In this document: one piece after another, positions 18,485 through 29,021 of the stretch | Numbering within the stretch: position 1 is the stretch's first letter | How the letters are laid out: each line of letters starts with the position of its first letter | Assembly (NCBI GenBank): GCA_947624115.1 | Contig: CANQIS010000004.1 | Location: 1-37,903, forward strand | From: an uncultured Bacilli bacterium | GTDB taxonomy: Bacteria > Bacillota_I > Bacilli_A > RF39 > UBA660 | Length of the DNA: 37,903 nt | Reading direction: 5' to 3' | Notes under the pieces: model-generated | Database searches by the model: none | What the model saw: only the letters and a program-made list of their open reading frames with translations | What the model was told of the DNA's origin: nothing | Position numbers and translations under genes: made by a program

Positions 18485-19942
18485 TTATACCTCATTTCTT
18501 TTTTTAGATTTAATTTTTGGTAATATATCATTATTATTTTCATCATCCAGCATTCTTTTGGCTTTTAATAATGCTCTTTGTTTTACAAGATTTATATATT
18601 GTCTAGTGACACCAAGTTTTTTTCCTATTGCATTATCAGTATAGCGATTTGAACCGTTAAGACCAAAAGACATAGTTAATATATTAAACTCTTTAGGCGA
18701 TAAATTGTTTTTTAAAAGACAAATTAAATTTCGATTACTTATCGAATCAATGGCATCTTGTTCAACATCATCGTTTGACGCTATAAAATCTATTAATGTT
18801 TCATCGGCATCTTCTTTAATATTTTCATTTAGACTAATTGTATCTTTTAATATATCTTTAATTAATATTACATCATTAATATTTAAACCTAATTCTTGGG
18901 CAATTTCACCGATAGATGGAACTCTACCTAATTTTATGGTCAATTCTTTCTCTATTTCTCTATATTTATGTATTCTGGCAAAAAAATTATTTGATATTTT
19001 AACATTTTTACTTTGATATTTTAAAGAATTAACAATTTCTCTTCTAATCCACCAAGTCGCATAAGTTGAAAATTTACAATTTTTTGTTACATCATATTTT
19101 TCAATGGCCTTGATTAAACCAAGATTACCATCTTCAATAATGTCAAAAAAAGGTACATTATCAATTCTATATCGATTAGCGATACTAACAACTAACTTTA
19201 AATTTCTCTCAATTAATTCTTTTCTTGCTAGACGATCACCACTGGCTTTTTTATTAAATAAATTAATTTCTTCTTCTTTAGTCAACAATGGTTGGGAAAT
19301 AGCTTTATAATATTTTTGGAGCATATCTCTATCATAATGAGCATTTAATATTTGTTCATTTAATTGAGTATCTGTCGTTGTTCTAGATAAATTTTCAGGC
19401 AAATCAATTTGATTTAAATCACAATATATTTCTAAGATTGAATTTGATATTTCACCATAAAATATTTGTTGAATATTATTTTGTTGTAAATTATTATCTA
19501 TAATGATCTTTAGTAAATTATTCATTATCTCATTAGAATTTATTAAATTAATATATAAATCAGGTTGTGGATTATAGTTTAAATTATTGAAAAAGCGAAT
19601 GATTTTTCTAAATTGTTCTAAACAATTTTCATAATCATTTGATAATTTTATATTATTGTTTATATAATTAGAAATAATTCTATATGAGTTTTTTTCATTT
19701 GACATTTTTGATGTAACGTATTCGTTTAAATTAGTTATAAAATATCTTTCAAAATAAGTATTTAAATAATCAGATTTAGTATTTTCTAAATTGTTAATAT
19801 TTTGACTAATAGTCGACATTATAATTGCGTTGTATTCTTGTTTAGTAATTTCTGAATAATTATATTCATTATATAGCTTATCTATCAACGGTAATATGAT
19901 ACTATATATTTTTTGAATGGATAAATGATTATTATCATTCAT
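18485..19942 (-). CDS. Sigma-70 family RNA polymerase sigma factor with about 200-aa extra N-terminus
   Basis: ARKELIERNLKLVVSIANRY...FFDIIEDGNLGLIKAIEKYDVTKNCKFSTYATWWIRREIVNSL (regions 2.x); LNGSNRYTDNAIGKKLGVTRQYINLVKQRALLKAKRML (region 4.2). Confidence 0.93.
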   Translation of the reverse strand: MNDNNHLSIQKIYSIILPLIDKLYNEYNYSEITKQEYNAIIMSTISQNINNLENTKSDYLNTYFERYFITNLNEYVTSKMSNEKNSYRIISNYINNNIKLSNDYENCLEQFRKIIRFFNNLNYNPQPDLYINLINSNEIMNNLLKIIIDNNLQQNNIQQIFYGEISNSILEIYCDLNQIDLPENLSRTTTDTQLNEQILNAHYDRDMLQKYYKAISQPLLTKEEEINLFNKKASGDRLARKELIERNLKLVVSIANRYRIDNVPFFDIIEDGNLGLIKAIEKYDVTKNCKFSTYATWWIRREIVNSLKYQSKNVKISNNFFARIHKYREIEKELTIKLGRVPSIGEIAQELGLNINDVILIKDILKDTISLNENIKEDADETLIDFIASNDDVEQDAIDSISNRNLICLLKNNLSPKEFNILTMSFGLNGSNRYTDNAIGKKLGVTRQYINLVKQRALLKAKRMLDDENNNDILPKIKSKKRNEV

Positions 19943-20032
19943 ATATGCACTCTCCTTGAAAAATTTATTAATAAATAATTTACGTATTATTTTGCCACAT
20001 TAATAATTAATTGTCAATATAAAATTTTTTTT

Positions 20033-20065
20033 AAAAAAATCTCCTTATAATGAAAAGAGATTTTA
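20033..20065 (-). terminator. Terminator downstream of cls / DUF4236 gene
   Basis: AATCTCTTTTCATTATAAGGAGATTTTTTT on minus strand. Confidence 0.7.
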
Positions 20066-20071
20066 TATATA

Positions 20072-20269
20072 TTACTTTTTTTTCTTAGTACTTTTTTCAG
20101 TTACATAAGAAATTCCAGTTCCAGGAATTCCAACGGTGGTTCTAATATTGCCTTTCGCCGTTCTTCCAACACGGGCACCTTTAGTACCAACACTAAAACC
20201 AACACCACTTTTGCTTAAATTAATATTAAGTGGTCCTAACTTAATTGTTTTATGAAATCTTAAACCCAT
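20072..20269 (-). CDS. DUF4236 domain protein
   Basis: MGLRFHKTIKLGPLNINLSKSGVGFSVGTKGARVGRTAKGNIRTTVGIPGTGISY. Confidence 0.88.
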   Translation of the reverse strand: MGLRFHKTIKLGPLNINLSKSGVGFSVGTKGARVGRTAKGNIRTTVGIPGTGISYVTEKSTKKKK

Positions 20270-20280
20270 ACTTTCTCCTC

Positions 20281-21831
20281 CTATAATAAAGGCGCAATTG
20301 TAACCAATATTGCCTCAAAAATTTTTTTAAAAATGGAACGTTTTTTCCAACTTTCTAATTTTATTTGAATTGATTTTTCTTGTGAATTCAAAAAATCTTC
20401 TTGGACTTTTTTTTCAAGTCCAGTGTTATAAAACCAAACACCACATTCATAATGTAAATATAGACTTCTAAAATCAAAATTAATTGTACCTATTAAGGCA
20501 GTTTGACCGTCAATGATACATGACTTGCCATGTATAAAACCAGGTTTATATTCATATATTTTAACACCGGCTTTTAAAAGTTTATCGTAGAATGCTCTAG
20601 ATAAAGCGAAAACAATTTTTTTATCAGGTATGTGAGGAATAATAATTCTAACATCAATTCCACTATAAGCAGCATTTACTAAGGTTATTATCATTTCATT
20701 TGATAAAATTAAATATGGTGTTGTAATATAAACACTTTTCTTAGCACTATTGATCATATTTATATATGTATTTTCGGCTGGATTTTTATGATTCAATGGC
20801 GAATCACAAAAAGGTAAAAGAAAGCCATTATCGTCATTTGGATAATTCGGCGATTCTACAGTGAAATCATCATAATTAAGTTGATAATCTTTATTAGTAA
20901 TATTCCACATTTTGATAAACATGGCAACAAAGCTTGCCACTGATTTACCTGTTAATCGGACACCAAAATCTTTCCAATGACCTAGATTTGAGGTTTTGTT
21001 AATATATTCATCACCAATATTAATACCACCAGTATACGCTATTGTACCATCAATAACAGCTATTTTTCTATGATCTCGATAATTTAGATGTAAAGAAATA
21101 AATGGTAAAATTGGATTAAATTGTTTGGTAAAAATATTTTCTAAATTAAAATTGTTTTTGTATTCTTTAGGTAATCTAATATTACTACCTATTTGATCGG
21201 TTAAAATATAGATTTTCACACCATTTATACTTTTTTCTTTTAATACTTCAAATAAAGTATCCCACATATAACTTTTAGAAATAATGAAATATTCTAGAAA
21301 AATGTATTTTTCGGCATTTTTTATATCATTTAATAATCTTTCAAAATAAATTTCACCTATGTTTAAATATTCAATATTGTTGCTACGATAAACTGGCATA
21401 TCTGTCGTATTAGTTAGAAAACAAGCTTGCTTATATTTAAAAGGATCTATTTCTTTTAAAATTAAATAATCATCTTTTTTTAATTCTAAAAAGTTATTAG
21501 CTAATTTAGTTTGTTGTTTTAATTTTTTTCTGATAAAAATTGGGATACCAGTATTTCCCCATAAAATAAATAAAGAAATTCCTAGAACCGGTAGTAAAGT
21601 AATTAAAATAATCCAAATCAGCTTATATGATGGGTTAGTTGGTTTATGAACGATATATAAAACTGAACATAGTTTTATAATATCAAATATAGATTCTGCA
21701 TATACAAATAAATTATTTGTACTATTGTATAAGAAAATGATAACTAGAATTTGAAGTGTTAAAAGCAATAAAACTAATAAACTTTTTAAAATTGTTTGAA
21801 CAGTATTTTGTTCACCTTTATGTTTTAACAA
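20281..21831 (-). CDS. cls: Cardiolipin synthase (phospholipase D superfamily)
   Basis: Two HxK motifs: NYRDHRKIAVIDGTIAYTGGINIGDEY and FIHGKSCIIDGQTALIGTINFDFRSL; N-terminal TMs. Confidence 0.93.
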   Translation of the reverse strand: MLKHKGEQNTVQTILKSLLVLLLLTLQILVIIFLYNSTNNLFVYAESIFDIIKLCSVLYIVHKPTNPSYKLIWIILITLLPVLGISLFILWGNTGIPIFIRKKLKQQTKLANNFLELKKDDYLILKEIDPFKYKQACFLTNTTDMPVYRSNNIEYLNIGEIYFERLLNDIKNAEKYIFLEYFIISKSYMWDTLFEVLKEKSINGVKIYILTDQIGSNIRLPKEYKNNFNLENIFTKQFNPILPFISLHLNYRDHRKIAVIDGTIAYTGGINIGDEYINKTSNLGHWKDFGVRLTGKSVASFVAMFIKMWNITNKDYQLNYDDFTVESPNYPNDDNGFLLPFCDSPLNHKNPAENTYINMINSAKKSVYITTPYLILSNEMIITLVNAAYSGIDVRIIIPHIPDKKIVFALSRAFYDKLLKAGVKIYEYKPGFIHGKSCIIDGQTALIGTINFDFRSLYLHYECGVWFYNTGLEKKVQEDFLNSQEKSIQIKLESWKKRSIFKKIFEAILVTIAPLL

Positions 21832-21958
21832 GTCATCACTTCCTTTACTATTGATATTGTATCATTATTTATAAAAATTAGCAATTGTCTTTTATTGTCA
21901 AATCATAAATAGAATAGTACGAAGTATTTTTTTATAAAATAAATAAAGGAGACTAAAA

Positions 21959-23224
21959 ATGATAATAAATAAATTGCTTTGGGCTATAGCTTCTGCATTA
22001 ATTATTACTTCTGGATTATATTTTTCAATTGAATTAAATTTTGTTCAATTAAATCTAAAACAAATTATTAAAAATACTTTAAAAAAAGAAAGTAAAGGAT
22101 TAAGTCCTCTAACAACTTTATTTTTGGATTTAGCTGGTAAAATAGGAGTAGGAAGTATTGCTGGAGTGGCAATGGCAATATATATTGGTGGACCAGGTAC
22201 AATATTTTGGATGTGGGTGATTGCCTTTATTTCAGCTGCCAATACCTATGCCGAGTCATATATTGGAACACTTTATAAAGAAAAAGATGAAAATAATATT
22301 TATAAAGGTGGTCCCAGTTATTATATAAAAAAAGGATTGAATAAAAAAAAATTAGCTATTTTTTGTTCAATTATAATTATAATTTGTTATTTAATTGGAT
22401 TTATTCCTATTCAAGCTAATACTATTTCTAAAGCTATAAATGAAACTTTTAACATAAGTAATATTGTTATTGGAATTATTTTATGTTTATTTACGTCTAT
22501 GATTATATTTGGTGGTATTAAGAAAATTAGCAATGTTTCAAATAAAATTGTACCAATAATGACTTTAATTTATTTATTAGTATCTATTATTGTTGTTATA
22601 AAAAATTTAAAATTAATTCCTAATATTCTAATAATAATTTTAAAAAGTGCTTTTAATTTTAAGTCATTTTCAACAGGCTTTTTAACTACTTTAATTATTG
22701 GTATTCAAAGAGGAATATTCGCTAATGAATCAGGATTAGGTACTGGTAGTATTGCCTCATCAGCTACTACTAATAATAATCCAAAGGTAGTTGGATTTGT
22801 ACAAATGTTAGGTATATATATAACTACTCTATTGATTTGTACTTCTACGGCTCTTATAATTTTGACATCTAATTATAATATATTAAATATTAATGATATT
22901 AATGGAATTGAAGTAGCACAGTATGCTTTTAATTATCATTTAGGTGTATTTGGAAATATTATAATTTTTATATCTATTATTTTGTTTGCTTTTTCAACTA
23001 TTTTGACTGGATATTATTATATAGAATCTAATTTGAAGTTTTTTATGTCAAATATAAAAAAAATATGGCTTACTATTTCTAAAATAGTAACACTCATATT
23101 TTTATTTATTGGTTGCATAATTTCATCTAATTTCCTTTGGAATATTATTGATACTTTTATAGCTATTTTAGCTATTATAAATATTTATGCTTTATTAAAA
23201 TTGAGAAATATAGTTAAAGTTTAA
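21959..23224 (+). CDS. AGCS family sodium:alanine (amino acid) symporter
   Basis: DLAGKIGVGSIAGVAMAIYIGGPGTIFWMWVIAFISAANTYAES; GIQRGIFANESGLGTGSIASSATTNNNPKVVGFVQMLGIYITT. Confidence 0.92.
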   Translation: MIINKLLWAIASALIITSGLYFSIELNFVQLNLKQIIKNTLKKESKGLSPLTTLFLDLAGKIGVGSIAGVAMAIYIGGPGTIFWMWVIAFISAANTYAESYIGTLYKEKDENNIYKGGPSYYIKKGLNKKKLAIFCSIIIIICYLIGFIPIQANTISKAINETFNISNIVIGIILCLFTSMIIFGGIKKISNVSNKIVPIMTLIYLLVSIIVVIKNLKLIPNILIIILKSAFNFKSFSTGFLTTLIIGIQRGIFANESGLGTGSIASSATTNNNPKVVGFVQMLGIYITTLLICTSTALIILTSNYNILNINDINGIEVAQYAFNYHLGVFGNIIIFISIILFAFSTILTGYYYIESNLKFFMSNIKKIWLTISKIVTLIFLFIGCIISSNFLWNIIDTFIAILAIINIYALLKLRNIVKV

Positions 23225-24402
23225 TCAATTTCTAAATCGGATTTTTTTACTGTTATAACTGGGCGCACACCATAATCGTTAATTATGGTGACCGTGTAAT
23301 CCCTCAAGTCGCCACCGTAGGCCACCTGCCACGCGTACCCATTGTCATGAAGAGACGGCGAAGAAGTCCAATATCCACGATTTTTAAATTGTGAACCAAT
23401 ATTATCAAGCAGCCATGCATATTTATCTCGATCAATTCTTACTAAGCTTACTAAGTGGTCTAAATCACTATCTTCATTTAATGTTATCTTATTTACCTCT
23501 TCGGCACTTATTAATCTTGCTTTATTTCCATATTCTGCATAATTTATTGTATATGAATGTGATTCATCATGATATGTCCAACTTGCTGTATAGGGAGTTG
23601 GTGCTACTAATTTACTATCCCACCCTGTTGTTGCTTTTTGTAATTCTTCTAATGCTGTTTTTGGACCTTGCGTATTATCATAATCTTCAGCATACCATGC
23701 TACTGCACCCGTTATATTATGGTCTGCTATCATGGTATACTGATTATTTTCATCTTTATACGCATACCATTTCATACAACCTGTATTTGTTCCTGTTGTA
23801 CTATCTGAATTTTCTTCATTACAAGTTGCACTTAAATCAGTTGGATCTAAATAGACGATTGCTAATACTCCTTCATAGCCTTCTGTTATTCCATTTGATG
23901 CAAATTCATCACTTGTTATTACAGTTGATCCATTAGTTGCTTCTACTACTTCTCCACTATCTCCACAACTTGCTTTCTCTCCATCATAATTACATATAAA
24001 TCCATTTATATTTAAATTACTTGCTGTTACTTTCTTTCCATTATCTGTGATTTTTACTGTTCCACTTGTTGGTTTTGTTCCTTTAAAATCTAATTCTTCT
24101 AAATTATCTGTATTATATCCTGTTAATGTACTTGATAATTTACAGCCACTACTTGTACAGTTAAATGTTACTGTACCATCTGGAAATCCTCCATAATTCT
24201 TTAACATAAAATTTGTTACAAATGTTTCTGCTGATTTTGCTATTCCTGATGTTGAATCCTCAGCAGCACTTTTTCTTGCCCTATTTAAAATATTTAATAT
24301 TTGTGGTACGGCTATTAAAGCAATGACTGCTAAGATTACTATTACTGCTAATAATTCTATTAACGTAAATCCTTTATTTTTTGTTTTGAAATTCTTTTTC
24401 AT
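23221..24402 (-). CDS. Prepilin-like protein with C-terminal YWTSSP...GVRPVI domain (C-type-lectin/FGE-like candidate)
   Basis: MKKNFKTKNKGFTLIELLAVIVILAVIALIAVPQIL; C-terminus RLISAEEVNKI...NRGYWTSSPSLHDNGYAWQVAYGGDLRDYTVTIINDYGVRPVITVKKSDLEID. Confidence 0.9.
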   Translation of the reverse strand: MKKNFKTKNKGFTLIELLAVIVILAVIALIAVPQILNILNRARKSAAEDSTSGIAKSAETFVTNFMLKNYGGFPDGTVTFNCTSSGCKLSSTLTGYNTDNLEELDFKGTKPTSGTVKITDNGKKVTASNLNINGFICNYDGEKASCGDSGEVVEATNGSTVITSDEFASNGITEGYEGVLAIVYLDPTDLSATCNEENSDSTTGTNTGCMKWYAYKDENNQYTMIADHNITGAVAWYAEDYDNTQGPKTALEELQKATTGWDSKLVAPTPYTASWTYHDESHSYTINYAEYGNKARLISAEEVNKITLNEDSDLDHLVSLVRIDRDKYAWLLDNIGSQFKNRGYWTSSPSLHDNGYAWQVAYGGDLRDYTVTIINDYGVRPVITVKKSDLEID

Positions 24403-24433
24403 ATATTTACTCCTATTCTTTTATTACAAGAAT

Positions 24434-24464
24434 AGTATAACATACTACTTTTTTTATTTGTCAA
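24434..24464 (-). promoter_or_regulatory. Putative sigma-A promoter of the prepilin-like gene
   Basis: Minus strand TTGACA (24459-24464), 19-nt spacer, TATACT (24434-24439), followed by a stem-loop next to the SD. Confidence 0.5.
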
Positions 24465-24513
24465 TTAAATTATTTCATTCAATTTAAGTATTTTTTAACA
24501 AAACAATATACAA

Positions 24514-24552
24514 AAATTAGTTTCTTCTGAAAGTTTTTGGAAGAAACTAATT
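24514..24552 (-). terminator. Terminator of DUF2974 gene
   Basis: AATTAGTTTCTTCCAAAAACTTTCAGAAGAAACTAATTTTT. Confidence 0.75.
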
Positions 24553-25647
24553 ATATTCTGTTATCTTTTCTTTTATATCTGAAATACAATATTTAAGTAA
24601 GAAGTCAAAAAAACTTCTAACCATTTGTTTTGTTTCGTTATCTAAATGTTTTGTTTCATGCATTATTTTGACAATATTAAATTTATCTTTTTTTATTTCT
24701 AATAAGTTTTTTATGTCTAAACGATCACAAACATCAAATAATGCTTCCACAAAATGTTGTCTTTGAATATCATTATAGTTGTCTAGCCACTTAGTAATAA
24801 CTTCATCTAAAGTTTTACTAATTGTACTTAAATCTGTTTCAATAAATTTATCTTTTTCAATTTTCCATGTTACAAAATCATGTGCTAGTATACCAATTTC
24901 TGATGATTCAATAACGATATAATTATTACTATGTCTTAATAATAAACCTACTAAACTGTAGTTTGGAATAATATAAGTTAATCTTTTTGACATGAAGCGG
25001 TAACGCCAAGTATCTATTTGTCTTTGTCTCAAACCTGGGCCATCGTTATTATATACTTTTATAATTTTTCTTTGTACCCATACTTTGGCATACATGGTAG
25101 CAACCATGGCTAAATTTCCACCTTTTGAATGACCACCAACTATTACTTTTTTATCAGTAAATTTAATATTTTTATTTAAGTATTCAATAGCCATTTTTTG
25201 AGAAGGTACTGGAAACTCATAAGACATTTGAAAATCTTCTTTCCAACCACTAATTAATTGATCGGTTCCTTCAAAAGATACATAAATTAGATTTTTTTTG
25301 ATTTTAATACACATAGCTGAGAATTGTTTATCTGTATCTCCAATATAAACATAATTATAAATTAAAAGGGATTTATATCTTAATGTATCTTTAATATGTT
25401 CTAAGACTTTAATGCCATGTCTTACTGCTAGTATATTATCGGATATATCTTTTTTTGAATGGTTTTTAAAGTATTGATTTCCAATTGTTTCAATTGTAAA
25501 CATATTTTTGTTAGTTAAAATATCTACATTAAAGTTTACGTATGACAATGCAGAAAAAATAACATTATCTATATCATTAAATTCTTTTTCTTCAAAAGTA
25601 TAGCTTCCATATTCTTTAATATAGTTAAATATATTTTTCATAATCAA
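24547..25647 (-). CDS. Mbeg1-like/DUF2974 alpha/beta-hydrolase
   Basis: YVSFEGTDQLISGWKEDFQMSY...KKVIVGGHSKGGNLAMVATMYA...VYNNDGPGL. Confidence 0.88.
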   Translation of the reverse strand: MIMKNIFNYIKEYGSYTFEEKEFNDIDNVIFSALSYVNFNVDILTNKNMFTIETIGNQYFKNHSKKDISDNILAVRHGIKVLEHIKDTLRYKSLLIYNYVYIGDTDKQFSAMCIKIKKNLIYVSFEGTDQLISGWKEDFQMSYEFPVPSQKMAIEYLNKNIKFTDKKVIVGGHSKGGNLAMVATMYAKVWVQRKIIKVYNNDGPGLRQRQIDTWRYRFMSKRLTYIIPNYSLVGLLLRHSNNYIVIESSEIGILAHDFVTWKIEKDKFIETDLSTISKTLDEVITKWLDNYNDIQRQHFVEALFDVCDRLDIKNLLEIKKDKFNIVKIMHETKHLDNETKQMVRSFFDFLLKYCISDIKEKITEYN

Positions 25648-25655
25648 CCTCTATA

Positions 25656-26786
<1,131 letters not shown>

Positions 26787-26871
26787 TTATATATTAATTT
26801 TAATTAAATTTCAACTAAATTTTACTTGACTTTTAAAAATAGATAGATATAATATTATACACAAAAGGGGG

Positions 26872-27447
26872 ATGTTTATGTTAATTTATAGTCAAAACGA
26901 TTATTTATCAAAAGATTTAGATATAATAAGAGAGCAAATTAAAGCAGAAATTAATAAATATTATTTGGAAAAGAATATAAGTAAAAAAGAATGTGGGAAA
27001 AATTATATTTTATATAAGTGTGAAGTAGTTCCTTATGACTATATTAATTTATTAATTAATGTACGAAATAAATATAATTTTAAATCTGATTTTGAAAAAG
27101 ATTTTTTTGTTAATAATTTTTTATTTCCGAGTGATGAAGCATTTTTAAAAATTGTAAATAAAAGTAATAGTCTTGAATTACTTAATAGTTTCGTGAAGGA
27201 TTTTATTTGGATAGATAAAATAGATAATGCACAAAGGAAAAAGTTAGTGAAGCAAACTCTAATTAATAATTTTGTTAAACAAAATTATTTAAAATTGAAG
27301 GAAATGCGAGAATATTTTAATTTATTTTACAAAATAAATTCAGCTGAATTAATACTTAATAGATTATTACAAATATATTATTTAAATGATGAATTATATA
27401 TTAATTATATCAAAGAGAATAAGAAGCAGAAGGTTAAACAAATTTAA
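26872..27447 (+). CDS. Uncharacterised protein, paralog A of a tandem pair
   Basis: SD AGGGGG before ATG (first Met of ORF at 26872, alternative at 26878); shares FK(S/T)xFEKDFF..NFLFP and (L/I)NRLLQIYYLN(D/N)ELY with the next gene. Confidence 0.75.
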   Translation: MFMLIYSQNDYLSKDLDIIREQIKAEINKYYLEKNISKKECGKNYILYKCEVVPYDYINLLINVRNKYNFKSDFEKDFFVNNFLFPSDEAFLKIVNKSNSLELLNSFVKDFIWIDKIDNAQRKKLVKQTLINNFVKQNYLKLKEMREYFNLFYKINSAELILNRLLQIYYLNDELYINYIKENKKQKVKQI

Positions 27448-27470
27448 AGTTTTAAATCACGGAGGTTTTT

Positions 27471-28073
27471 ATGGTTATTTATACTTATGACTATTATAAA
27501 AATAATAAGGATTTAAATATAATTAAAGAGTGTGCACTAAAAGAATTATCGATATATTATGATAAGAAATATAAGTATATCGGTTTTGATACATTTCATC
27601 CTTTTAAGGCATACAATAAAACGATTCAACAATTAAAATATACACCTAAAGTTGAATTGGTAGAATATTTAAATAATAATATATATCAAAGAAATAAATT
27701 TAAGTTTAAAACGAATTTTGAAAAGGATTTTTTTGCATGCAATTTTTTATTTCCTGATGATAATAATTTTTTAAAAATGTTAAATGATAAAAATAATTTG
27801 GAATTTTTAACATTTTTTATAAATAAATTAAGTGTTATAGATAATATCCAAGATACAAATAAAAAAGCTATTATTACTTCTATCTATTATAAAAATTATA
27901 AAGCTAAATACAATTATGAATTTTCTTCATTACAACAATATTTTAACACCTTTTATAGAATAAATTCGATTGAATTAATAATTAATAGATTATTACAGAT
28001 TTATTATTTAAATAATGAATTATATAGGCAGTATACTACTGAGGAAAGTAAAAAAAAGTTAAAACAAATTTAA
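27471..28073 (+). CDS. Uncharacterised protein, paralog B of a tandem pair
   Basis: GGAGG RBS; paralogous to the preceding ORF over most of its length. Confidence 0.75.
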   Translation: MVIYTYDYYKNNKDLNIIKECALKELSIYYDKKYKYIGFDTFHPFKAYNKTIQQLKYTPKVELVEYLNNNIYQRNKFKFKTNFEKDFFACNFLFPDDNNFLKMLNDKNNLEFLTFFINKLSVIDNIQDTNKKAIITSIYYKNYKAKYNYEFSSLQQYFNTFYRINSIELIINRLLQIYYLNNELYRQYTTEESKKKLKQI

Positions 28074-28690
28074 CTTTTTTTCTTACTTTGTTCAATAAAG
28101 TATTGAAATAATTTTTTACTATTACTATCATAATCAACCATATCTTCGGGATGCCATTGCACGCCAACAAAGAATTTTTTTTGACCATCTTCGATAGCTT
28201 CAATTACACCATCGTTGCTTCTAGCTGAAACGGTTAAGTTAATTGCTTTTAATTCATATTTATGACGAGTATTAACATTAATATTATATTCTTTTATAAT
28301 GTCAAATAACTTTGTATTTTTATAAATAGTAATGTCATGCAATTTTAAATTATTGTTTGAATAGTGATCATTTATATTGGTTTGGTGTAAAATACCACCA
28401 AAGACTTCACCCATAGTCTGCATACCTAAACATATACCAAATAATGGTATATCTAACTCATAACATTTTCGAACTATGTTATAATCGAATTCAGTGACAT
28501 TATCACCGCCTTGTAATATGAAGCCATCACAATAATTAATTAAATCTAAACTCGAATTATCATTGATGATACCTACTGGATTAGCTCCATATTCTATTAT
28601 TGTCTTATAAATATTTTGATAAATTATTTGAACATTTTTGCCAGTTGAATTTTCATCACTTCTTAAAATAACACCAATTTTTGGTTTCAT
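28070..28690 (-). CDS. Class I glutamine amidotransferase-like / peptidase C26 (PuuD-like)
   Basis: YCDGFILQGGDNV...LFGICLGMQTMGEVFGGILHQ...VGVQWHPEDM. Confidence 0.9.
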   Translation of the reverse strand: MKPKIGVILRSDENSTGKNVQIIYQNIYKTIIEYGANPVGIINDNSSLDLINYCDGFILQGGDNVTEFDYNIVRKCYELDIPLFGICLGMQTMGEVFGGILHQTNINDHYSNNNLKLHDITIYKNTKLFDIIKEYNINVNTRHKYELKAINLTVSARSNDGVIEAIEDGQKKFFVGVQWHPEDMVDYDSNSKKLFQYFIEQSKKKS

Positions 28691-28703
28691 AAAATCAGCT
28701 CCT

Positions 28704-28745
28704 TAAAAAAACAATGACTAGTCCATATATTTAGTCATTGTTTTC
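28704..28745 (-). terminator. Terminator of yneF
   Basis: ATGACTAAATATATGGACTAGTCATTGTTTTTTT overlapping the 3' end of yneF. Confidence 0.6.
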
Positions 28746-28945
28746 ATCATTTGATTAACTTGTTTTTGACTTGGCGTACGACCCATTTGTGTCATCATCG
28801 CTTTAATCATTTGTTCATTTATAGGTGGATTTTTTTTCATATATTTTTTCATATAATTACGTGCTAGAAAAAACCCAATAACTCCACCGGCAATTAAACC
28901 ACCAATAAATTTAAGTAAATCTAATAAAAATTGTCCCCAATCCAT
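28718..28945 (-). CDS. yneF: YneF family (UPF0154) small membrane protein
   Basis: GGLIAGGVIGFFLARNYMKKYMKKNPPINEQMIKAMMTQMGRTPSQKQVNQMMKTM. Confidence 0.93.
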   Translation of the reverse strand: MDWGQFLLDLLKFIGGLIAGGVIGFFLARNYMKKYMKKNPPINEQMIKAMMTQMGRTPSQKQVNQMMKTMTKYMD

Positions 28946-29021
28946 TATAAATCTTCCTTCCTATAAATATTTTACTAAATTTAAACATTTTTTACAAGTC
29001 TTATTTAAGTATATTTATTTT

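Noticed and set aside
18705-19016. 103-aa + strand ORF
   Set aside because: Antisense to conserved sigma-70 region; chance ORF.
23391-23936. 181-aa + strand ORF rich in H/L/Y (MNQYYQAAMHIYLDQFLLSLL...)
   Set aside because: Exactly antisense to the prepilin-like gene; composition is the mirror of its codons; no RBS or domain.
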